From: UBA3263 sp964586765
GTDB taxonomy: Bacteria > Bacteroidota > Bacteroidia > Bacteroidales > Muribaculaceae
Direction: 5' to 3'
Length of the DNA stretch: 64,000 nt
Assembly: GCA_964586765.1 (NCBI GenBank)
Contig: CAZPHN010000006.1
Location: forward strand, 19,832-83,831
Of the stretch, positions 57,988 through 64,000 are shown piece by piece. The notes under the pieces are model-generated. The model was not told the origin of the DNA. It saw only the letters and a program-made list of their open reading frames with translations, and did not search any database. How positions within the stretch are numbered: the first letter of the stretch is position 1; the number at the start of each line of letters is the position of its first letter. Position numbers and translations under genes: made by a program.

Positions 57988-58034
57988 AAAAAAGCACTCC
58001 AATGGCAAGATAAAATGCTTTGGAGTGCTTTTTT
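57988..58034. terminator. Bidirectional terminator between ORF6N and thiE
   Basis: AAAAAAGCACTCCAA and TTGGAGTGCTTTTTTT form a long A/T-flanked stem that can terminate both converging genes. Confidence 0.9.
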
Positions 58035-58645
58035 TATTGCTCTTGGAGGATGGAGGCGACGGTGGCGGCGGGGTCGGGGGAGTTGATGATTGCGCCGCTC
58101 ATGGCTATGCCGTTTACGCCGGTGTCAAGCAGGGAGGGGACGTCGGCGGGTTCGATGCCGCCGATGGCAACGATGGGGAGCTCGCAGCCTGCCGCACGTA
58201 CCTCTTCAACGATTTTACGGTAGCCTTCTAATCCGAGTACGGGGCTCAGACGCTCCTTGGTTGTGGTGAAGCGGAACGGTCCTAATCCGATATAGTCTAT
58301 GTCAAGGGAGGCGAGCGCAAGGATGTCGGCAGCGGTATTGGCTGTGCAGCCTATGATTGCGTGCGGTCCGAGATATTCGCGTGCTTTTGCGGGATCCATG
58401 TCGTCTTTGCCAAGGTGGACTCCGTGGACTTTTGTTTCCATTACTACTTCAACGCGGTCATCTATAACGAGGATTGTGTCATTTTCGCGACATATGGGTA
58501 TGATTTCGCGCGCCATCGCTGCCACTTCGGCATCGGTGGCATTTTTCATTCTGAGCTGAATCCATCGGCATCCGCCTTCAATAGCCAGACGCACCTGCTC
58601 CGGTATCGATAGTTTATCCGAAGGATGGGTAATAAACTGTAACAC
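58034..58645 (-). CDS. thiE: Thiamine-phosphate synthase
   Basis: This 203-residue protein has ThiE marks: GCRWIQLRMKNATDAEVAAM at 30-49, LVIDDRVEV, VHGVHLGKDDMDPAKAREYL, IIGCTANTAADIL, YIGLGPFRFTTTKER and IVAIGGIEPADVPSLLDTGV. It joins the hydroxymethylpyrimidine and thiazole units to thiamine phosphate. thiS lies upstream on the same strand, but a four-helix-bundle gene with flanking repeats is in between. Confidence 0.95.
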   Translation of the reverse strand: MLQFITHPSDKLSIPEQVRLAIEGGCRWIQLRMKNATDAEVAAMAREIIPICRENDTILVIDDRVEVVMETKVHGVHLGKDDMDPAKAREYLGPHAIIGCTANTAADILALASLDIDYIGLGPFRFTTTKERLSPVLGLEGYRKIVEEVRAAGCELPIVAIGGIEPADVPSLLDTGVNGIAMSGAIINSPDPAATVASILQEQ

Positions 58646-58651
58646 TTTATT

Positions 58652-58685
58652 TTAATTAGTAATTAGGAATTAGTAATTAGCAATT
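58652..58685 (+). repeat. ATTAGTAATTAG repeat, left end of the four-helix-bundle cassette
   Basis: TTAGTAA and TTAGGAA units overlap the stop codon of the four-helix-bundle gene. This is in inverse orientation to the repeat at 59042 on the other side of that gene. Confidence 0.8.
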
Positions 58686-59036
58686 CTTTTTGTAGAGAGT
58701 TTTCGTGATGGCTTGGAGTAGTTTTATGAGTTCGCGGCAGTCGGTCAGCATACTTTCTCCTTGAGCGAGAGTAATATATTCTTCATCGATAAGCAGTTTC
58801 AGCCAAAATTCCGTTTCTCCTGCTTCTTTTTGTGCAATTGAGATTTTAGCTGCGAAGTCTGCTCGTGACTGCCCGTACTGACCCTCAGCAATATTTGCAC
58901 CGATGCTTGTGCCACATCTTACAAGTTGTTTTGAGAGAATATACTCTTTCTTTTCTTCGCACAGATATCTATATAATCTAACACATCTGCGAGCGAAGGC
59001 ATAGCTCTTATCCCTCACAATGTTTTCTTCTTTCAT
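58677..59036 (-). CDS. Four-helix-bundle protein (TIGR02436, 23S rRNA intervening-sequence type)
   Basis: This 119-residue all-helical protein has the family signature SYAFARRCVRLYRYLCEEKK, SKQLVRCGTSIGANIAEGQY, FAAKISIAQKEAGETEFWLK and CRELIKLLQAITKTL. The family was first found in intervening sequences of spirochaete 23S rRNA genes, and relatives include the Avd factor of diversity-generating retroelements. Its role is unknown. It sits between thiS and thiE, bracketed by inverted ATTAGTAATTAG repeats, which suggests a mobile or formerly mobile cassette. Confidence 0.9.
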   Translation of the reverse strand: MKEENIVRDKSYAFARRCVRLYRYLCEEKKEYILSKQLVRCGTSIGANIAEGQYGQSRADFAAKISIAQKEAGETEFWLKLLIDEEYITLAQGESMLTDCRELIKLLQAITKTLYKKNC

Positions 59037-59041
59037 AGAAG

Positions 59042-59078
59042 AAATTACTAATTACTAATTGGAAATTGATAATTGATA
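59042..59078 (-). repeat. ATTAGTAATTAG repeat, right end of the four-helix-bundle cassette
   Basis: AATTACTAATTACTAATT followed by diverged units. On the minus strand it reads as the same family as 58652. It ends directly at the thiS stop codon. Confidence 0.75.
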
Positions 59079-59279
59079 TTAGCCTCCGTAGAAGGCGCGG
59101 AATACGAGGATTTTGTCGCCATCATGGAGAAGGGTTTCTGACCATAGCGACGGAGGGATGGCAAGGTCATTGACGGCTACGGCTTTTCCGGCGGGAGTAA
59201 TTCCCTGTTCTTCCAGAATTTTAGCCAGCGGCGTCATATTCGCCACAATTATCGGTTTTTCGTTCAAATATATTGTCAT
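59079..59279 (-). CDS. thiS: ThiS sulfur-carrier protein
   Basis: This 66-residue ubiquitin-fold protein starts MTIYLNEKPIIVANMTPLAK and ends FYGG. The terminal GG is thiocarboxylated to donate sulfur to the thiazole ring of thiamine. Length and ending are standard for ThiS. It is the first gene before the four-helix-bundle insertion and thiE. I found no TPP riboswitch in the 265-bp upstream region, which is occupied by palindromes. Confidence 0.94.
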   Translation of the reverse strand: MTIYLNEKPIIVANMTPLAKILEEQGITPAGKAVAVNDLAIPPSLWSETLLHDGDKILVFRAFYGG

Positions 59280-59319
59280 TTTTATCTGCTTTTATTAATG
59301 ATATTAGTTCTCTTATGTC

Positions 59320-59535
59320 GCCGCTACGCGGCTCTTAGTGGGTGTTTTCTTTAATCCCCCGCTCTTCGGTTCGCTAACGCGCCCCTCGAACGGGTCTACG
59401 TTCTTATGCCCGCAAGGCGGGCAGTTGTGAAGTCCGCATAGCGGACTGTTAGATAGTAGCCACGTCCGAGGGACGCGTTAGCGAACCGAAGGGCGTGGAT
59501 TTCAGGTTATCATCCTTTAGGAGCTCCATAGGAGC
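59320..59535. repeat. REP-like palindrome cluster beside the Y1 transposase
   Basis: Four perfect hairpins with 3-base loops are present: GCCGC-TAC-GCGGC (59320), TGCCCGC-AAG-GCGGGCA (59407), AGTCCGC-ATA-GCGGACT (59431) and GCTCC-ATA-GGAGC (59523). Outside the central two lies an 18-bp perfect inverted repeat (CTTCGGTTCGCTAACGCG, 59364-59381 and its complement 59474-59491), extending to about 30 bp with two mismatches. The 59280-59544 gap contains nothing else recognisable. Confidence 0.8.
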
Positions 59536-59544
59536 GACAGATAA

Positions 59545-60006
59545 TTATTCCGGTTCTTTAAGAATATATTTACAGTCATAGTCTATACGATATTTATCCA
59601 TTATTTTTTTAATTTCATCATCAAGACTTATATTCTTGTGGTGTTCATGCTGATTTCGGATATAGTTGATTACTGAATCTACATGAGAGTGAGATATTGA
59701 GAAACAAGAATAGCCTCTTTGCCACTCAAACCTGAACGGACAGATTTTTTCATTGTTGATATGAGCACTTGATGAGCTTTTGATATCTCTTATCATATCG
59801 GGAATAGCCTGAACCGGATTATACTGAATCAGGCAGTGGATATGATTGTCAGTTCCGCCTATACACATCGGTAGATGTCCGAGTTTTCGGATTATTCCTC
59901 CTATATAGGCATGAATTTTTGATTGATATAGCGGAGAAATAAGTGCATTGCGGTGTTTTACCGCAAATACAACATGGATATATATTTTGGTGTATGAATT
60001 TGCCAA
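59545..60006 (-). mobile_element. Y1 (HUH) transposase, REP-associated/IS200-like
   Basis: The TTG start at 60006 gives 153 residues beginning with ANSYTKIYIHVVFAVKHRNA. It carries the HUH motif HIH in GGTDNHIHCLIQ (~55) and the catalytic-Tyr region VINYIRNQHEHHKN (~115). Y1 transposases of this type move IS200 or REP/BIME palindromes through single-stranded DNA. The alternative ATG at 60051 lies inside the terminator hairpin, so it is unlikely. No accessory tnpB is present. It lies next to the palindrome cluster at 59320. Confidence 0.88.
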
Positions 60007-60039
60007 GTTTTTAGACGTTATTAGACTGTATAATAAATT

Positions 60040-60078
60040 AAAGAGAGTCAAGAGTCATTGGGACTCTTGACTCTCTTT
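60040..60078. terminator. Terminator hairpin downstream of secDF
   Basis: AAAGAGAGTCAAGAGTC and GACTCTTGACTCTCTTT form a perfect 17-bp stem with loop ATTGG, between secDF and the transposase gene. Confidence 0.9.
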
Positions 60079-60095
60079 CGGGGATTTCCGGGGGA

Positions 60096-62963
60096 TTATG
60101 CCTTCTGCTTGCGCTTGCTGTCGGTCAGGTAAGCGACGGGAGCGGCGATGTAGATGGTGGCGAGAGTGCCGACAATCACACCGCAAATCATTGCGAAGGT
60201 GAACGAGCGGATAGCCTCACCGCCGAGCACGAAGATGCTCAGAAGTACGAGCAGGGTCGAGCCTGAGGTCATGATTGTACGACCGAGGGTCGAGTTAATC
60301 GAGCGGTTGATGAGGTCATAGAAGTTCTGCTTGGGATAGAGCTGGACATTTTCGCGAACACGGTCGAATACAACCACTGTATCGTTAATCTGATAACCGA
60401 TAACGGTCAGGATTGCGGCGATAAATGTCTGGTCAATTTCCATTGAGAAGGGAACGAGACCCCAGCAGAAGCTGTAGAAGCCGATGATGGTGAAAGCGGT
60501 GAACGCTACGGCTGCGAGCGCGCCAAGTGAGAATGCCACATTGTGGAAACGAACCAGAATGTAGAGGAACATGGCGATGAGGGCGAGCGTTACTGCGATG
60601 TAGGCGTCGGTCTTCATGTCGTCGGCCACTGAGGGACCAACCTTCTGTGACTGAATCAGACCGTGGTCGGTGTCAGTGGTGGTGAACTGTTCGAAGGTGA
60701 TGCCGTTCATTTCGGGAGCAAGAGCCTCGAAGAGGATGTCCTGAATTTCGCGTTCAACCTCGGGAGAGTTGTCGTTAATCTTGTAGTTGGTAGAGACGCG
60801 AACCTGATTTTTGTTTTCGATGGTGATGACGCTCAGACCGGCACCCTCGAAGTGAGGAGCAATGGCCTGCTGAATCTTGTCAGCTTCAACGGGATGGTCG
60901 AATTTCACTACGTAGTTGCGACCGCCGGAGAAGTCGATGCCCTGATTGAGACCGCGGAACACGAGCGAGCAGATGATAGCTACGATAACTACGCCGGCAA
61001 TGGTGAACGCAGTCTTGCGGGTGCCGAGGAAGTTATAGTGAGCGTTGATGAACATGTTGCGGCTCAGTTTGGTGTCGAAGGTGAGCTTTTCGAAGGGCTT
61101 GGACTTGGCACCGAGGATAAAGACGATACGGGTCAGGTAAACTGCGGTGAAGAACGAGCAGCAGAGACCGATAATCAAAGTGGTAGCAAAACCCTTGATA
61201 GGACCTGTTCCGAAGAGGAGCAGGATGATACCGGTGATGATTGAGGTCAGGTTAGAGTCGAAGATTGCCGAGAAGGCGTTTGAGTAACCGTCGGCAATAG
61301 CGGTGCGTGCATTCTTACCGGCGCGGAGTTCTTCCTTGGCGCGCTCGAAGATAAGCACGTTGGCGTCAACCGCCATACCGAGTGCGAGCACGATACCGGC
61401 GATACCGGAGAGGGTCAGCACTGCTTGGAACGAAGCGAGGATACCGAAGGTAAAGAACACGTTCAGAATCAAGCCGAGGTTAGCTACAAGACCGGGGATG
61501 AGACCGTAGATGCAGCACATGAAAATCATGAGCAGCACGATGGCGATGATGAATGACCAGAGACCGTCGTGGATAGCCTGTGCACCGAGCGAGGGACCTA
61601 CGACCATGTCGGAAATGATGCTCACGCGGGCGGTCATCTTACCTGATTTCAGCACGTTGGCAAGGTCTTGAGCCTCCTGAACTGTGAAGTCGCCGGTAAT
61701 TTCAGAGCTGCCGCCTTCAATTACGGTATTGATGGTGGGATAAGAGTAAACAACGTCATCGAGAACGATAGCGACGGGCTTGCCTACGTTAGCGCGGGTT
61801 ACTGCAGCCCACTGGCGTGCGCCTTCAGAGTTCATGCGCATGTTTACGGTCTGACCGCGCATGGTGTCGAAGTCAGTGCTTGCGTCAACGATGTTGTCGC
61901 CGTTCATGCGGGGACGCTGTTCGTGGGTTTCGGGGTCGAGGTCGGTGCGGAGAGCAACGAGCTGATAAACGTCCTTGAGTCCGCCAACGTATTCGGGCTT
62001 CATAGCCTTGTTGCTCCAAGCGAGCTTCATGGTGTTGGGGAAGAGGCTCTTTACCTCGGGAGAGTTGAACCACTTAAGGATGGCATCCTTGTCCTTAGCG
62101 CGGGCATAGCCTACGATGGGACCCTGAGCCACGGGGCTGAGCATCTGAACGATTGCGCCGGTGGTATCGGAAGCAAAAGCCTGATTGAGTGACTGGGCAT
62201 AGTCAACAGCGTCATACATTTCGTAGAATTCGAGGTTTGCCGAACGCTGGAGGAGGTCGCGCACGCGCTCGTGTTCCTTAACGCCGGGGAGCTCGAGAAG
62301 AATCTGACCCTGCTTGCCCTGAAGTACCTGAATGTTGGGCGAAACAACGCCGAACGCATCGATACGGTTGCGGAGCACATTGGTAGCGGAAGTGTTCACG
62401 CGGTCCTGAGCCTCATCCTTAAGCTTCTGGGCTACGGAACCGTAGTTGGTGCCGTTAGAGGTAATCAGGTCGGGGAAAACGACCGAGAAGTCTACATTGG
62501 GGTTAGCCGATGCCTTCTTATACTGTTCGATGAAGGTTTCGACATATTCTGTTTCGGGAGCTGCGGCTGCGATTGAGTCGGTGGCAATCACGGCGCGACG
62601 GAGGGTAGTGCCGTTCGGGTCGGCAGCCATAGCCTTGAGCATATCGCCCATGTTGACCTGAAGGGTCACGTTCATACCGCCCTTGAGGTCGAGACCGAGG
62701 CCCACGCCCCAACGCTGTACCTCTGCATAGGTGTAACCCATATAAACGGGCTCCTGTGCTACGGAATCCATGTAGTGCTTGTAAGCACCGGTGTAAGCAT
62801 CGGATGTGTTGTCTCCGCCAGCCACTGCTGTGGCGTACTCTTTGCCCTGATTTTCAATCTGTGAACCCTTCCAAGAGAACGACAGATAGAACAGACAGAT
62901 GAGTACAAGGAAGATGGCGATTACACCGGCCACAATGCTTCCCAAAGAACCTTTGCTGTTCAT
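60096..62963 (-). CDS. secDF: SecDF fusion protein-export factor
   Basis: This 955-residue protein combines SecD and SecF. An N-terminal helix (~8-30) is followed by the SecD P1 domain (GLGLDLKGGMNVTLQVNMGD), NVLRNRIDAFGVVSPNIQVL and PGVKEHERVRDLL. The first six-helix block contains GIAGIVLALGMAVDANVLIF. SecF begins about residue 640, with NQGIDFSGGRNYVVKFD and a second helix block with VIGYQINDTVVVFDRVRENV. It uses proton-motive force to help pull proteins through SecYEG. The fused form is usual in Bacteroidota. It has its own terminator. Confidence 0.96.
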   Translation of the reverse strand: MNSKGSLGSIVAGVIAIFLVLICLFYLSFSWKGSQIENQGKEYATAVAGGDNTSDAYTGAYKHYMDSVAQEPVYMGYTYAEVQRWGVGLGLDLKGGMNVTLQVNMGDMLKAMAADPNGTTLRRAVIATDSIAAAAPETEYVETFIEQYKKASANPNVDFSVVFPDLITSNGTNYGSVAQKLKDEAQDRVNTSATNVLRNRIDAFGVVSPNIQVLQGKQGQILLELPGVKEHERVRDLLQRSANLEFYEMYDAVDYAQSLNQAFASDTTGAIVQMLSPVAQGPIVGYARAKDKDAILKWFNSPEVKSLFPNTMKLAWSNKAMKPEYVGGLKDVYQLVALRTDLDPETHEQRPRMNGDNIVDASTDFDTMRGQTVNMRMNSEGARQWAAVTRANVGKPVAIVLDDVVYSYPTINTVIEGGSSEITGDFTVQEAQDLANVLKSGKMTARVSIISDMVVGPSLGAQAIHDGLWSFIIAIVLLMIFMCCIYGLIPGLVANLGLILNVFFTFGILASFQAVLTLSGIAGIVLALGMAVDANVLIFERAKEELRAGKNARTAIADGYSNAFSAIFDSNLTSIITGIILLLFGTGPIKGFATTLIIGLCCSFFTAVYLTRIVFILGAKSKPFEKLTFDTKLSRNMFINAHYNFLGTRKTAFTIAGVVIVAIICSLVFRGLNQGIDFSGGRNYVVKFDHPVEADKIQQAIAPHFEGAGLSVITIENKNQVRVSTNYKINDNSPEVEREIQDILFEALAPEMNGITFEQFTTTDTDHGLIQSQKVGPSVADDMKTDAYIAVTLALIAMFLYILVRFHNVAFSLGALAAVAFTAFTIIGFYSFCWGLVPFSMEIDQTFIAAILTVIGYQINDTVVVFDRVRENVQLYPKQNFYDLINRSINSTLGRTIMTSGSTLLVLLSIFVLGGEAIRSFTFAMICGVIVGTLATIYIAAPVAYLTDSKRKQKA

Positions 62964-63014
62964 GTGTTTAGAGAAATAACTAATTAATTAATTGGTTTGA
63001 TTATTATTTTCTGA

Positions 63015-64000
63015 TTACTGAGGACGGCGGGGTGAGCGGGGACCACGGTCGCGGTCGCCACGGTCACGGCGTTCGCGACGCTCTCCGTCGCCGCCTTCGG
63101 GACGCGGACGGCGCGGTTCGCGCGGACGCTCAACCCAGCCTTCGGGTTTGGGTTGGAGGGCACGCATAGACAGGCGGTATTTGCCGGTCTTTTTGTCAAT
63201 CTCAATAAGTTTGACAGTCACTTCGTCGCCTTCCTTGAGACCTGAAGCCTCCATGTCGGGGAGACGGTCCCATGAAATTTCTGAAATGTGGAGCAGACCG
63301 TCGCGGTTAGGCATGAACTGAACGAAGGCACCGAAGTCCTGAATGGTCATTACCTTGCCGGTATATACTTCGCCCTCTTCAGGCTGCGCTACGATGGCGC
63401 GAATCATGCCGAGAGCGCGGTCGATGGCATCCTTGTTGGGGGCAGCCACTTCGATGTAGCCCTGCTGGTCGATTTCGTCGATGCTGACAATCGCGCCGCT
63501 CTCTTCCTGAATGCCTTGGATAACTTTTCCGCCCGGGCCGATTACTGCGCCGATGAGATCCTTGGGGATGGTCATCGTTACGATGCGCGGAACGCTGGGC
63601 TTATAGTCCTCGCGGGGTGCGGGAATGGTCTGGTTGATGATGTTGAGGATATGGAGACGTCCGTCGCGGGCCTGCATGAGAGCCTTTTCGAGGATTTCGT
63701 AGCTGAGGCCGTCACACTTGATGTCCATCTGGGTGGCGGTGATGCCGTCGCGGGTGCCGGTAACCTTGAAGTCCATGTCGCCAAGGTGGTCTTCATCGCC
63801 GAGGATGTCGCTGAGGATGGCATATTTCGAGCCGTCGCTGATAAGGCCCATGGCGATGCCGGCAACGGGCTTTTTCATCTTCACGCCGGCGTCGAGCAGG
63901 GCGAGGGTGCCGGCGCAGACGGTTGCCATCGATGAAGAGCCGTTCGACTCGAGGATGTCGCTCACGATGCGGCAAACATAGGGGAAGTCGGCGGGGAACA
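63015..64000 (-). CDS. pnp: Polynucleotide phosphorylase, C-terminal part
   Basis: The frame is open to the window edge, so the N-terminal part is missing. Present are the end of the second RNase PH core (SDILESNGSSSMATVCAGTL, MGLISDGSKYAILSDILGDE), the KH domain (TIPKDLIGAVIGPGGKVIQG), the S1 domain (YTGKVMTIQDFGAFVQFMPN, LLHISEISWDRL) and an Arg/Gly/Pro-rich tail of about 40 residues. PNPase degrades RNA 3'-5' and is part of degradosome-like complexes. The GTG at 63965 is internal, not a start. The basic tail may bind RNA. Confidence 0.96.
   Translation of the reverse strand, partial: FPADFPYVCRIVSDILESNGSSSMATVCAGTLALLDAGVKMKKPVAGIAMGLISDGSKYAILSDILGDEDHLGDMDFKVTGTRDGITATQMDIKCDGLSYEILEKALMQARDGRLHILNIINQTIPAPREDYKPSVPRIVTMTIPKDLIGAVIGPGGKVIQGIQEESGAIVSIDEIDQQGYIEVAAPNKDAIDRALGMIRAIVAQPEEGEVYTGKVMTIQDFGAFVQFMPNRDGLLHISEISWDRLPDMEASGLKEGDEVTVKLIEIDKKTGKYRLSMRALQPKPEGWVERPREPRRPRPEGGDGERRERRDRGDRDRGPRSPRRPQ

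Noticed and set aside
59280..59544. Possible TPP riboswitch upstream of thiS
   Set aside because: I looked for the CTGAGA and ACCTGATC-type core on the minus strand and found only a weak AACCTGAAAT. The region is filled with palindromes instead.
60007..60051. ATG start of the Y1 transposase at 60051
   Set aside because: This start lies inside the secDF terminator stem, while the family's normal N-terminus begins at the TTG at 60006.
1..64000. CRISPR arrays, rRNA, tRNA genes
   Set aside because: No regular repeat-spacer pattern, no cas genes, and no cloverleaf or rRNA-like stretch was seen. The 23-bp array at 51871 has no variable spacers of CRISPR length.

Overview
The window is a 64-kb piece of a chromosome from the Bacteroidota, order Bacteroidales. 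A Muribaculaceae-like gut lineage is my best guess, but this is inference. The evidence is: type IX secretion (T9SS) genes gldLMN with porX, a fused SecDF, a bacterial GH3-family protein, a YfhO protein, many TAnnTTTG (-7) promoters with no Shine-Dalgarno bias, and a prfB with the classic +1 frameshift. Nearly all genes are ordinary chromosomal housekeeping or envelope genes. There is no prophage, CRISPR array, rRNA or tRNA that I can see.

Layout. 0-5 kb: T9SS motor/ring genes gldL (cut by the window edge), gldM and gldN, then the T9SS regulator porX and a small lipoprotein. 5-8.6 kb: a surface-glycan group (Stealth phosphotransferase, LicD-like protein, GT2, LpxL-like acyltransferase). 8.6-17.6 kb: ribH, a TIGR02757 protein, a PpiD/SurA-like chaperone, and the minus-strand operon sigma54 activator-lptE-TPR protein-secG-prfB, followed by ybaK and aroC. 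17.6-23.3 kb: two orphan small genes and a 1562-residue secreted protein with a T9SS-type C-terminus, a plausible client of the secretion genes at the left end. 23.5-27.4 kb: cdaA, uvrD/pcrA and a DUF2156 protein. 27.5-34 kb: an RND efflux operon (outer-membrane channel, pump, adaptor) with a divergent AraC regulator. 34-35.3 kb: a barrel protein and an AT-rich gap where strand composition flips, a candidate replication origin. 35.3-44.1 kb: nadA, deoC, a GYF/CD225 protein, folB, three FKBP-type prolyl isomerases, GH3, a short TatD protein and a dicarboxylate symporter. 44.4-48.9 kb: a prohibitin-tail-like membrane protein, manC, yfhO and a fragmentary ORF. 49-51.8 kb: two convergent DUF4143 AAA ATPases. 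51.9-56.8 kb: DNA-repair genes rarA, recQ and recJ. 57-64 kb: an ORF6N-PLD protein, thiE and thiS separated by a four-helix-bundle gene, a Y1 (REP-type) transposase, secDF and the 3' part of pnp.

The most unusual content is a dense population of small repeats: (1) short palindromes inserted in frame inside several unrelated proteins; (2) a ~155-bp element placed directly after stop codons, whose copies differ in a way that preserves an RNA hairpin; (3) ATTAGTAATTAG-type repeats that also bracket the four-helix-bundle gene as inverted repeats; (4) telomere-like CCTAAAC heptads; (5) trinucleotide-loop palindromes beside the Y1 transposase; and (6) operator-like arrays in front of both DUF4143 ATPases. 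All functions are read from protein motifs by eye. No database search was run.
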